Source: Desulfamplus sp964425195 | GTDB taxonomy: Bacteria > Desulfobacterota > Desulfobacteria > Desulfobacterales > Desulfobacteraceae | Reading direction: 5' to 3' | DNA length: 64,000 bases | Assembly (NCBI GenBank): GCA_964425195.1 | Contig: CAYRLG010000006.1 | Coordinates: 1-64,000, forward strand | Shown here: piece after piece, positions 1 through 8,912 of the stretch | Numbering within the stretch: position 1 is the first letter of the stretch | Layout: every line of letters starts with the position of its first letter | Notes under the pieces: model-generated | The model's database searches: none | What the model saw: only the letters and a program-made list of their open reading frames with translations | Told to the model about the DNA's origin: nothing | Position numbers and translations under genes: made by a program

Positions 1-40
1 TCCGTAAGTTTATTGTATCTTACTTTAGTGTCTATTTTTT

Positions 41-3000
41 TCAACAGATATCATTAAGTTTCCATGGGTCAAATAACACGTTATCGCTTACACGATCTCC
101 AGTTCCCTCCGTGTTTGCAGTGCTATGATATGGTCCAGAAGGGTCTCCCCACCAGCATGAACGGGCATCAACCTGAGCTGCTGCCTGATTAAGAATACCG
201 TAACTGGCATTATTTTCAAAAAAAGAGCCGCTTATTACAACTTCAGAAGATTGATTTTTAACCAAGATACCAGTATTGTTTGAAGTAAATATGGTATTTT
301 TTATCTCGTCATCTCCTGTGCTGTTGTCTATTATAAGCCCGTTATATGAACTGGAGACCATAGAACTCTTAAGTTCAAGATAGCCAGAGCCTGTTTTAAG
401 AATATTTGTACCATCCCACCACCCCCCATATGCAATATTGCAACATACAAATGTAGCAGAGCCATTGTTCTGAACAAAAATAGCTCGCCACCCGTACTCA
501 GCAGGTAAGGAGTTGTTACCATCTTTATTAGCATCTCCCCCAACAGTATCATCACGTGAGTCTGTAAAATATATTGGGGCTGTTGATGTTCCAATAGCAT
601 TCAGTGTTCCATGAACCCAAATGCCTATAGAGTAGAAAAAGGGCTTTACAACTGTCCCGGGCGTTATCTCCAATGTTGCGCCTTCGGCAATAGTTATATC
701 GCCACAAACATAAAAGGAGTAATCTTTTTTAAGACTCCAGATAGTATTTTTTGATATAACACCACCATCCACATAAACATTTATATTATTGTCATGAAAA
801 TCAGAGGTGTTATCATCAAAAGAGCTGTTTATGCCAAGCCTCACTCCATAATTATTATTAGAAAAGGTATTATTGGAAGAAACAAACCATAAGTAGCCTG
901 ATGCAATTCTAAGACCATCACCGCTACTGTGATTTATAACTGAATTTTTAATAAAAAGAGAACCGGTTCCAGTTTTGAGAATATTGGCACTATCCCACCA
1001 GCCTCCATAAGATATTGTACACCAATCAAATGTAGCGGAGCCATTGTTCTGAACAAAAATAGCTCTCCACCAATCTGAACCTGGAGCAGAAGCATCTCCA
1101 TCGTTGTTTGAATCTCCTCCAACACTGTCATCTCGTAAATCGGTAAAATAAATAGGTGCATCAGCTCTTCCTACTGCATTGAGAGTTCCATCAACCCATA
1201 ATCCAACATTATCACCAAATTTAACCACAGTGTTAGGAAGAACAGTAAGAGTTGTTCCTTCTGCAACTGTAATATTGCCTCTTACTACAATTGAGTACGA
1301 ATCACTATTATTCGGGTCTGGTGCCCAGATAGTGTCTTTTGTAACAGTTCCGCCATTTATACCGACACTTCCGTCAGAATTATCAATAAAACTGTTTTGA
1401 GCATAATCAACTGAGTCATTAATCTCCTGTAAAATTCCATAATCTCCATTTTCTTTAAATGTGCATTCTGATGCTTCAACCAAAGGGCTTGAATTTATAT
1501 ACAGACCTGATGCTCCATTTTGGGAAAATGTAGAGTTTTCAAGCGTTGTTGTACCAGTGCTTGCTGATATATAAACTCCATAACCACTGCTTTGGGTAAC
1601 AGTTGAGTTTTTAATTAAAAGAGAGCTATTACCACTCTGCCTGATATTGGCAGCATCCCACCAGCCTGCATAAGAGATTGTGCACCATTCAAATGTAGCT
1701 GAGCCGTTGTTCTGAACAAAAATAGCCCTCCACCAATCTTTTGCGGGTAAAGAGCTATTACCATCTTTATTAGCATCACCCCCAACAGTATCGTCACGCC
1801 AGTCTGTGAAGAATATTGGAGCAGTTGCGGTTCCAACAGCATCAAGAGTGCCATCAACCCAAATTCCAACATTATCCCCGGGTTTTACAACTGTTCCTGA
1901 CTTTATCTCCAAGGCTGCACCGTCTGCAATAGTTATATTGCCATTAAGATAAAAGGAGTAATTTTTTTTCAGATTCCAGACAACATCTTTAGTAATCGTG
2001 CCCCCATCTACCAAAATATCTATATTATTGTTATTAAAATCTGAGGTGTTATCATCAAAAGAGCTGTTTATGCCAAGCCTTAACCCTCTGTAGTTGTTGG
2101 AAAAAATATTGTTTGCTAAAATTAGTGAAGATGAGCCTTCAACGATTCTCAACCCATCTTCAGAACTATAACTGATAGTTGAGTTTTTTAAAGTAAGAGA
2201 GCCTGTGCCGCTTTTAGCTATATTGGCTCTCTCCCACCAGCCTCCATAAGATATTTTACACCAATCAAATACAGCAGAACCTGTTCCTTGAATGCTTATG
2301 ACTCTCCACCAATCTGAACCTGGAGCAGAAGCATCTCCATCGTTGTTTGAATCTCCTCCAACACTGTCATCTCGTAAATCGGTAAAATAAATAGGTGCAT
2401 CAGCTCTTCCTACTGCATTGAGAGTTCCATCAACCCATAATCCAACATTATCACCAAATTTAACCACAGTGTTAGGAAGAACAGTAAGAGTTGTTCCTTC
2501 TGCAACTGTAATATTGCCTCTTACTACAATTGAGTACGAATCACTATTATTCGGGTCTGGTGCCCAGATAGTGTCTTTTGTAACAGTTCCGCCATTTATA
2601 CCGACACTTCCGTCAGAATTATCAATAAAACTGTTTTGAGCATAATCAACTGAGTCATTAATCTCCTGTAAAATTCCATAATCTCCGTTTTCTTTAAATG
2701 TGCATTCTGATGCTTTAACCAAAGGGCTTGAATTGATATACAGACCAGATGCTCCATTTTTGGAAAACGTAGATTTTTCAAGCGTTGTTGTACCAGTGCT
2801 GCCTGAGATATAAACTCCATAACCACTGCTTTGGCTAACCGTTGAATTTTTAATTAGAATAGAACTATTACCACTCTGCCTGATATTAGCAGCATCCCAC
2901 CAGCCTGCATAAGAGATTGTGCACCACTCAAATTTTGCTGAACCGTTGTTCTGAACAAAAATAGCTCTCCACCAGTCTGGGGATTCTGTTGTACCTGTAA

Positions 3001-3289
3001 ATGTTATCCGATTCGACTCATTGCCTATGGCATTAAGTGTTCCATCTACCCAAAGACCAATATTATCACCAAATTTAATAACAACTCCCGGCTCAATAGT
3101 AAGTGTTACACCGGCATTAACTGAAATGTTACTGGTTACAATGTATGGACTTGAGCTTTTTATCCAAGCCGTATTAGAGGTTATGTTTGATGAGACTGTA
3201 GTATCTGCTATTACTACAGTACCGCAAAACAGAGTTGCGGTGACAATAGCCCAAAACAGCAAAATTGATTGTTCTATTTTTTTCCACAT
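41..3289 (-). CDS. Secreted right-handed beta-helix repeat protein
   Basis: About 1082 aa. The start is the ATG at 3289, because AAGGAG lies 8 nt upstream; an in-frame TTG two codons earlier is too close to that site. An N-terminal signal peptide (hydrophobic stretch around residues 8-28) indicates export. The body is built from five related segments of about 200 aa, each with the pattern GLWVDGTLNA, then DWWRAIFVQNNGSA, then GWWDxANI, typical of pectate-lyase-like parallel beta-helices. Acidic loops of the type DxNxDG (DANKDG, DSNNDG) sit between segments and may bind calcium. The C-terminus carries CWWGDPSGPYH, common at the end of such repeat proteins. Segments alternate in an A-B-A-B order with a 413-residue super-period. 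No catalytic site was identified, so an enzymatic role is unsupported; a surface or polysaccharide-binding role is inference. Confidence 0.85.
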   Translation of the reverse strand: MWKKIEQSILLFWAIVTATLFCGTVVIADTTVSSNITSNTAWIKSSSPYIVTSNISVNAGVTLTIEPGVVIKFGDNIGLWVDGTLNAIGNESNRITFTGTTESPDWWRAIFVQNNGSAKFEWCTISYAGWWDAANIRQSGNSSILIKNSTVSQSSGYGVYISGSTGTTTLEKSTFSKNGASGLYINSSPLVKASECTFKENGDYGILQEINDSVDYAQNSFIDNSDGSVGINGGTVTKDTIWAPDPNNSDSYSIVVRGNITVAEGTTLTVLPNTVVKFGDNVGLWVDGTLNAVGRADAPIYFTDLRDDSVGGDSNNDGDASAPGSDWWRVISIQGTGSAVFDWCKISYGGWWERANIAKSGTGSLTLKNSTISYSSEDGLRIVEGSSSLILANNIFSNNYRGLRLGINSSFDDNTSDFNNNNIDILVDGGTITKDVVWNLKKNYSFYLNGNITIADGAALEIKSGTVVKPGDNVGIWVDGTLDAVGTATAPIFFTDWRDDTVGGDANKDGNSSLPAKDWWRAIFVQNNGSATFEWCTISYAGWWDAANIRQSGNSSLLIKNSTVTQSSGYGVYISASTGTTTLENSTFSQNGASGLYINSSPLVEASECTFKENGDYGILQEINDSVDYAQNSFIDNSDGSVGINGGTVTKDTIWAPDPNNSDSYSIVVRGNITVAEGTTLTVLPNTVVKFGDNVGLWVDGTLNAVGRADAPIYFTDLRDDSVGGDSNNDGDASAPGSDWWRAIFVQNNGSATFDWCTISYGGWWDSANILKTGTGSLFIKNSVINHSSGDGLRIASGYLWFVSSNNTFSNNNYGVRLGINSSFDDNTSDFHDNNINVYVDGGVISKNTIWSLKKDYSFYVCGDITIAEGATLEITPGTVVKPFFYSIGIWVHGTLNAIGTSTAPIYFTDSRDDTVGGDANKDGNNSLPAEYGWRAIFVQNNGSATFVCCNIAYGGWWDGTNILKTGSGYLELKSSMVSSSYNGLIIDNSTGDDEIKNTIFTSNNTGILVKNQSSEVVISGSFFENNASYGILNQAAAQVDARSCWWGDPSGPYHSTANTEGTGDRVSDNVLFDPWKLNDIC
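1063..1447. repeat. Intragenic direct repeat, copy 1 (385 bp identical)
   Basis: This stretch is identical base for base to 2302-2686 (offset 1239 bp = 413 codons), read by direct comparison. Similarity continues at a high but imperfect level to about 1741 (partner about 2980). It encodes residues 615-743 of the beta-helix protein. Identity at synonymous positions implies recent duplication or gene conversion. Confidence 0.95.
2302..2686. repeat. Intragenic direct repeat, copy 2 (385 bp identical)
   Basis: Partner of 1063-1447, same orientation. It encodes residues 202-330 of the beta-helix protein. The first mismatch at the far end is G at 2687 against A at 1448. Confidence 0.95.
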
Positions 3290-3437
3290 AATCAATTCTC
3301 CTTAAAATAAAGTATATAACGACTCGGAAAAATTGAGGAATCTACTATTTCCGGGTAACTCATATTTAATTTGGTTATACTTTTTTATAATTATCAATGA
3401 AGCTTAAAGGAGTTAAAAAACGAGTCTAAAAGATAAA

Positions 3438-4421
3438 TTACAACTCTTCTGTAGTAAAAGCTACTACTTCATCAATGGTTGTAGTATTTGTCAATATCAT
3501 TACAAGTCTATCAACTCCAAGGGCTATGCCAGCGGTTGGAGGGAGTTTTTTGAGGTCTTGAATAAATTTTTCAGGTATCTGAATTAGTCTTGAATATGTG
3601 GATATATATTTACCTTCTTCAATGTGTCTCTTTTTAATCTTTTTTATCTCTTTTTCTAAACGCTCTTTCTGCTCTGATGGATCAATAAGCTCTGAAAAAC
3701 CGTTCGCAAGTTCAATGCCTGCAATGTAAAGCTCAAAACGTTCAGCAAAAAAATTTTTATCTAATATTGCTCTTTTTGTCCTACAGCTGATTACTTTCTC
3801 GTTTGAGTTTATCTTAACTGATTTTAGTTTTGCAAGTGATGCTTTTGAAGCTGGATAGTCGTAGATAAATGTTGGGACTTCAAAGCCAAGGCAGGGTTCA
3901 ATCTCAAATGCCATTACTTCGTCAAAGATGCCTTTATACTCTGCCTCTTCCATTGTCATGTTACTGTACTTTTCAAATGCCTCACTAACTGTAATCATCT
4001 GCCAAGGTTCATTAAGTTTTATTTCATAATTGCCATACTTCAATTTACCCAAAATTGAGCACTTTTGGGCAACAGATTTTATCATCTCTTTACACTCATC
4101 CATAAGCTCCATGTATGAGTAATCTTTTCTATACCACTCAAGCATTGTAAACTCTGCAAGATGGAGAGCTCCACGTTCATCTTTTCTGAAACATTTGCAT
4201 ATCTGAAATATCTTCTCATACCCTTGTGCTGCAAGCCTTTTCATGCAAATTTCAGGTGAAGATTGCAAATACCAACCTTCAGATTCAAAAGGATCAATGT
4301 GCTCTTCTGGTATTGGGTTGGGAATTCTAAGAGGTGTCTCCACCTCAAGATAACCATTATGGGTAAAAAAGTTCCTTATTGCACAGAGCACTTCTGCCCT
4401 TTTTTCAAGATGCTTCAACAT
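3438..4421 (-). CDS. epmA: EF-P beta-lysine ligase EpmA (PoxA/GenX), lysyl-tRNA synthetase paralogue
   Basis: 327 aa, matching the usual EpmA length of about 325 aa and lacking the N-terminal anticodon-binding domain of LysRS. Class II synthetase motifs are visible: motif 2 region FRKDERGALHLAEFTMLEWY near residues 78-98, and motif 3 GIALGVDRLVMIL near residues 297-309. EpmA activates (R)-beta-lysine and attaches it to a conserved lysine of elongation factor P, helping polyproline translation. EpmB (lysine 2,3-aminomutase) and efp are not in the window. The start ATG at 4421 has only a close AAGG upstream. A class II synthetase-like fold is certain; the exact substrate is inferred from length and motifs. 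Confidence 0.85.
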   Translation of the reverse strand: MLKHLEKRAEVLCAIRNFFTHNGYLEVETPLRIPNPIPEEHIDPFESEGWYLQSSPEICMKRLAAQGYEKIFQICKCFRKDERGALHLAEFTMLEWYRKDYSYMELMDECKEMIKSVAQKCSILGKLKYGNYEIKLNEPWQMITVSEAFEKYSNMTMEEAEYKGIFDEVMAFEIEPCLGFEVPTFIYDYPASKASLAKLKSVKINSNEKVISCRTKRAILDKNFFAERFELYIAGIELANGFSELIDPSEQKERLEKEIKKIKKRHIEEGKYISTYSRLIQIPEKFIQDLKKLPPTAGIALGVDRLVMILTNTTTIDEVVAFTTEEL

Positions 4422-4478
4422 CTACCTTACCTATACTATAATCTGTGATATACTATACCACCTAAATAATCTCTGTAG

Positions 4479-5795
4479 CTACTTTACAATATATGTATCT
4501 TTTGGTCTATCTTGAAGGAATATCTTATCATATTTCTTCCTATTTTTAGTGGCTATGTCAAACATCTCATATCCAGTCTCTTTGCAAGCTGGGCAAGCAT
4601 TAAAGGGAATGTGCACAGCAAGTATATGAAGTCCGGGAGATGCTTTGGAGTCAATTTCAAGAGCACCTGAACAGTCATGGCATATCCTAATCTTCTCTTT
4701 CTGTCGTTCAAAAATATTGTCTGTATCGTAGAATATCTCACGATGACGTTCCTGAATTTCGCCATGTTTTCCAGCCTTTTCTCTCATTTCATAGCGTCTG
4801 TTCCAATAAGTATTAATAACATCCGATGTTTTTTTAATGCTATCAGTAACATGAACCGCCTGTTTTAAACGCTCCTCATCATAGTCCGGCTCTATAACCT
4901 TTGAATAATCAAGACCTGCCATAGCGAGTATAATCCCAAGATTTACATAAGGTAGTGCACCTTCAATTGAGTAGCCTCCTTCAAGCACAGCAATATCTGG
5001 TTTGAGCAAAGTTGTAAGTTCTGCATAGCCTTGAGCTGAAAATTTCATATTTGTGAGAGGATCTGTGTAGTGGTTATCTTGTCCTGCTGAATTTATAATA
5101 ATTTCAGGTTTAAACTCATCAATTATTGGAAGCACTAAGTTGTTTATCACATAAAGATAACCTTCTGATGATGTTGCAGGAGGAAGAGGAATATTTAAAT
5201 TAGAGCCTTTGGCATTTGGCCCCCCAAGTTCTCCTGTAAATCCTGAACCAGGGTAAAGAGTTCTGCCATCTTGATGTATTGAAATAAAAAGAGTGTCTGG
5301 ATCGTGCCAATAAATATCATTTGTACCATCACCATGGTGACAATCAGTATCTACAATTGCCACCTTTCTTACTCCATATTGCTGACGAATGAACTCAACC
5401 ATTACAGCTTCAATATTTATATGGCAAAATCCTCTTCCACCATGACTAACACGCATTGCATGGTGTCCAGGAGGTCTTACCAATGCAAAACCATTATCAA
5501 TTTTTTTATCCATAACAGCTTTGGCAATTACCTTTGCACCACCTGCACTTATAAGGTGAGATTCGGTTGTTATTGCATCTTCGTCAGGTACACAAAAATG
5601 GGTACGCCTAATATCTTGTGCTGCAACAAGCTCTGGCTTATACTCTATAATACCTTGTATATCAAATACTCCTTCTTCTGCCACCTGATCTTGAGTATAT
5701 AGAAGTCTCTCCTCTCTTTCTGGGTGAGTAGGGTCTATTGCCCAGTCAAATGCCGGAAAAAATACAAGACCTGTTTTCTTTGATGATTTAAGCAT
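4479..5795 (-). CDS. Histone deacetylase family protein with C-terminal CxxC motifs
   Basis: 438 aa from the ATG at 5795, placed by AAGAGG five bases upstream; a GTG two codons earlier lies inside that ribosome site. The zinc-dependent deacetylase core is clear: RPPGHHAM (paired His), DTDCHHGDGT (metal Asp/His), INSAGQDNHYTDPL (second metal Asp) and LEGGYS. Bacterial relatives act on acetylpolyamines, acetylated proteins or similar amides, so the substrate is unknown. After the core there is an extension of about 90 residues with two cysteine pairs, ICHDCSG and ACPAC, which resembles a zinc ribbon and is unusual for the family. The gene lies 138 bp downstream of the HyuA-like gene on the same strand, so co-transcription is possible. 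Confidence 0.85.
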   Translation of the reverse strand: MLKSSKKTGLVFFPAFDWAIDPTHPEREERLLYTQDQVAEEGVFDIQGIIEYKPELVAAQDIRRTHFCVPDEDAITTESHLISAGGAKVIAKAVMDKKIDNGFALVRPPGHHAMRVSHGGRGFCHINIEAVMVEFIRQQYGVRKVAIVDTDCHHGDGTNDIYWHDPDTLFISIHQDGRTLYPGSGFTGELGGPNAKGSNLNIPLPPATSSEGYLYVINNLVLPIIDEFKPEIIINSAGQDNHYTDPLTNMKFSAQGYAELTTLLKPDIAVLEGGYSIEGALPYVNLGIILAMAGLDYSKVIEPDYDEERLKQAVHVTDSIKKTSDVINTYWNRRYEMREKAGKHGEIQERHREIFYDTDNIFERQKEKIRICHDCSGALEIDSKASPGLHILAVHIPFNACPACKETGYEMFDIATKNRKKYDKIFLQDRPKDTYIVK

Positions 5796-5933
5796 AAACA
5801 CCTCTTATTTTTATATAAAAGCAGAGATAATAGTAGATATATCTCTTAAAGATTATATAGTTGGTTATGATTATAAAGTATGCTCATCTATATATAAAAT
5901 AGATACATATATTCTATGTTCACTACTCACTAA

Positions 5934-7664
5934 TTAAAATATATGAGAGAAACCTTTAATCAGTCCGGGTTTTACCTGCATCTTTATTCTAAATATCTTA
6001 CCTCTTGGAGCAAACTGACGCACAATGTTAAAAGATTGAAATTCAGTAGTCTCTGCCTCAAAATTTCTTAAATCTGCACCAGAGTTGATAGCCTTTTTTT
6101 CCAAAAGGGCGAGAGCAGTTTTTATGGCATCCTCTTTACGATATGATTTTGAAACTGACGCTGTAAAATTCTCCTCTGGTGCTGTTGCAGTACCTCTTTC
6201 TGTATCGACAAGCAAAGAGACTTCGCAAGTTGTTCGTGCAAGAGCAGCACCAACAGCATTTGCAACACCGCTGTTAGGAACAACTAAAGTTTTAATACCA
6301 GAGATTCTTTCAATTTCATCTGCAAAGTAGGGAGCAGGTCCTCCAAGAAGTAGTATCTGCTGAGGTTTTATCTTGTATCCTTCAAGAAATTCATGAACAG
6401 TATAAACAGGTTTTCTGTTTATCTGTTCAACCATCTGATTGGCAACGCCTACAATCGTTTCGCAAGTTTGACGAAATATCCTCTTTGCCGTTTCATTAAT
6501 AGATATATCAAGAGTCTGTGCAAGCAATGCCAATCCCTCTTCTGATAGATTTTTGTTCCCACCATCCATTATTCCAAGCCATATCATCGCATCTGTAGGG
6601 GTAAGTGCTGGACCTCCAAATGCTAAAGCCGGACCTTGTCTATCAGGTCCTATCTGAAGAGCTGTTATTTTTTTACGAGAAGTTATCTCACTATCATTTT
6701 GTTTTAAGGTGGTAGTTTCAATATATTTTTCTATTGCAGTAACTTGGCTATCACCACCAATACCTCTTGATGTTGTTTGAAGTGCTCTTATAAGGCTTTT
6801 ATATTTTCCACGACCTATTCCTACTGGTTCCAATAGTGGAGTTTTATTGACAAGAATTGCAATATCTGTTGTGGTACCTCCAATATCAAGAACTATAACA
6901 TCTTTATCTTCTGGGGCATGATGTATAGCTCCCATGACACTTGCTGCTGGTCCAGATAGAATTGTCTGCCCCGGAAACTCCATAGAAGTTTCTAAATTCA
7001 TTGTACCACCATCTGCTTTTAATATTTGAATTGGTACTGTCAATCCTTTCTGTTTAAGAGTATCGTTTACTGCATTAAAAAAATTTTTGTGCATCCTGTA
7101 AACAGCAGTATTAAGATGAACGGTTGCGATTCTTCGGGGAAAGTTGAGATTACCAGATACACGATGTCCAAGAAAAATGGTGTGAAAATTTTTTTTGAGT
7201 ATATCTCTAATTTCAAGTTCATGGGCAGGATTACGAGGAGAAAATTTGCTTATCACACCAACATATTTAATACCACTATTTCTCATTTTTTCTGAAATAT
7301 GTTCAATTTCTGCTCGATTAATAGGGGTTCTCTCTCTTCCACGATGATCTATTGAACCTGCTACTGTATAAAAATGTTCACCTCGGCGAAACAAAGTGGG
7401 ATCAATGCCCGGACCAGACGATACAATTATACCTACAGGATCGAGTTGTTTTTGAACTACGCTGTTAGTTGTCAAAGTTGTACTTATAACAACTCTTTGC
7501 ACTTTTGATGAGTTGATACCATCGAGAAGAAGATCAAATCCAGTTAGAACTGTGTTAAAAAGGTTTGCGGTGTCAGTAGGGACTTTTATCGATCTTTCAA
7601 GTCCTTTTTCGCTTAACAGAACGGCGTCAGTATGGGTTCCGCCAACATCAAGTCCAATTATCAT
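5934..7664 (-). CDS. Hydantoinase/oxoprolinase family protein (HyuA-like)
   Basis: 576 aa. The N-terminus MIIGLDVGGTHTDAVLL is the phosphate-binding motif of the ASKHA fold found in hydantoinase A/oxoprolinase A proteins, and a second such motif, VIVLDIGGTTTDIAIL, lies near residue 256. These enzymes use ATP to open cyclic amides (5-oxoproline, hydantoins) or activate carboxylation substrates. The usual partner, a HyuB-type subunit, is not adjacent, and the protein is shorter than full HyuA (about 690 aa), so it belongs to the short stand-alone subgroup with unknown substrate. AGGAAA upstream of the ATG supports the start. Distant alternatives include other ASKHA activators. Confidence 0.8.
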   Translation of the reverse strand: MIIGLDVGGTHTDAVLLSEKGLERSIKVPTDTANLFNTVLTGFDLLLDGINSSKVQRVVISTTLTTNSVVQKQLDPVGIIVSSGPGIDPTLFRRGEHFYTVAGSIDHRGRERTPINRAEIEHISEKMRNSGIKYVGVISKFSPRNPAHELEIRDILKKNFHTIFLGHRVSGNLNFPRRIATVHLNTAVYRMHKNFFNAVNDTLKQKGLTVPIQILKADGGTMNLETSMEFPGQTILSGPAASVMGAIHHAPEDKDVIVLDIGGTTTDIAILVNKTPLLEPVGIGRGKYKSLIRALQTTSRGIGGDSQVTAIEKYIETTTLKQNDSEITSRKKITALQIGPDRQGPALAFGGPALTPTDAMIWLGIMDGGNKNLSEEGLALLAQTLDISINETAKRIFRQTCETIVGVANQMVEQINRKPVYTVHEFLEGYKIKPQQILLLGGPAPYFADEIERISGIKTLVVPNSGVANAVGAALARTTCEVSLLVDTERGTATAPEENFTASVSKSYRKEDAIKTALALLEKKAINSGADLRNFEAETTEFQSFNIVRQFAPRGKIFRIKMQVKPGLIKGFSHIF

Positions 7665-8133
7665 GGCGTTTTCCTGTATTATTAATTAAAAGAAAAAGTT
7701 ATGCTGCTCTCGGTAATAAGTTAAATTTTGGATATACAAAAAGTTAAATTTATGACCGTTTAAAGTATATATAGAAATCTGTAGAGTGTTGAGTATTACG
7801 TATCTATTTTATAACAAATAACAGATGAATCTGTATCAAAATATAATAGTAATTTTTGAGATAAACAGAAAACAGAAATTATGTCAATCATATTTTGACG
7901 AAATAGGTATAGCCTTCACTGCTTATCTACAAGAGCTTATAGCTTTAATATATCAATGATTTTAAGAAAAAATGAGTGAAACGTTCTTGATTAAAACAGT
8001 GGTATGTAGTAGTGAAATCAGCACAAATAAATAAACTTAGATATTGATATATAAATATCGTAAATGGGCTATTATAAACTTTTAGCTTATAAATTCTTAC
8101 CAAGATTAACTCAATTTGAAAGGAGTTTTTTGC
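7665..8133. other. Divergent intergenic region, about 470 bp
   Basis: This AT-rich region lies between the divergent HyuA-like and enoyl-CoA hydratase genes and should hold promoters for both. I could not place convincing -35/-10 pairs. It contains one 44-codon ORF (7825-7959, plus) without a ribosome-binding site. A short stretch of it (FDEIGIAFTAYLQELI) faintly recalls the helix region of RelB/DinJ antitoxins, but the match is too weak to call. No strong hairpin was found. Confidence 0.5.
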
Positions 8134-8856
8134 GTGGCTGTAATTGAATGGAAAAAAGATGGAACAGTAGCAATAGTTACTATGTGCAATGGAGCAAATC
8201 GACAAAATCTTGAATTTGCCCAAACCATGAATAGTGTATTTGATGAGGTACTGGCTGATGAAACCATATTTTCTTTAGTACTGACATCATCTGATGAAAA
8301 AAACTTTTCACAGGGTGTTGATGTTGACTGGATGATTGGGAGAATGGCTGAAAAAGATTCAGAGAGTATAAAAGCATTTATGTATGGCATGAATATGGTA
8401 TTTAAAAGAATGCTTACCATGCCTATTCCTGTTATTTCTGCAATTAATGGTCATGCATTTGGTAATGGAGCCATTATCTCTTGTGCATCTGATTTCAGAT
8501 TTATGAAGAGAGATAGAGGTTTCTTCTGTTTTCCTGAAGTTGATATAAGTATTCCATTTTTACCTGGAATGATAGCTTTTATAAGGAAAGCCATCCCTGA
8601 ATATAAGTTCAACGAGTTTATACTTACTGGAAAACGAATTACAGCAGACGAACTTGAGCAACATCACATTATTGAAAAAGCAAGCACTGATATCTCTGAG
8701 CTTAACGCAGATGTCATGGCATTTGCTCGAACATTTCAAAAAAAACGCTCTATATTTGGAGAGCATAAGCGAAGAATGTATAAATCTATTGTTGAGATAA
8801 TTGAGCAGCAAGACCCTCAGTTTATCAACTCTTCAAAACTCTTTCTTGAAGATTAG
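8134..8856 (+). CDS. Enoyl-CoA hydratase/isomerase family protein
   Basis: 240 aa from the GTG at 8134, chosen because AAAGGAG ends 8 nt upstream and the protein then begins (V)MAVIEWKKDGTVAIV as expected for crotonases. Crotonase features: LTSSDEKNFSQGVDVDW around residues 53-69 (oxyanion-hole region) and INGHAFGNGAIISCASDFR around residues 106-124. The canonical catalytic glutamates of enoyl-CoA hydratase are not obvious (the second region reads FCFPEVDISIPFLPG), so it may be an isomerase or hydrolase. It is followed after 56 bp by the acetyl-CoA hydrolase/transferase gene, which suggests an acyl-CoA operon. Confidence 0.85.
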   Translation: MAVIEWKKDGTVAIVTMCNGANRQNLEFAQTMNSVFDEVLADETIFSLVLTSSDEKNFSQGVDVDWMIGRMAEKDSESIKAFMYGMNMVFKRMLTMPIPVISAINGHAFGNGAIISCASDFRFMKRDRGFFCFPEVDISIPFLPGMIAFIRKAIPEYKFNEFILTGKRITADELEQHHIIEKASTDISELNADVMAFARTFQKKRSIFGEHKRRMYKSIVEIIEQQDPQFINSSKLFLED

Positions 8857-8912
8857 TTAATTTACTACCCAACAATATTTAATTTTCTTTTTTAAAAAGG
8901 GGGCGAAAAAAA

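Noticed and set aside
1179..1400. Identical 73-codon ORFs at 1179 and 2418 on the plus strand
   Set aside because: They are antisense to the duplicated part of the beta-helix gene, and their identity only reflects that repeat.
5304..5702. 132-codon plus-strand ORF inside the HDAC-family gene
   Set aside because: It lies antisense to a well-supported gene and has no family-like sequence; it is a shadow frame.
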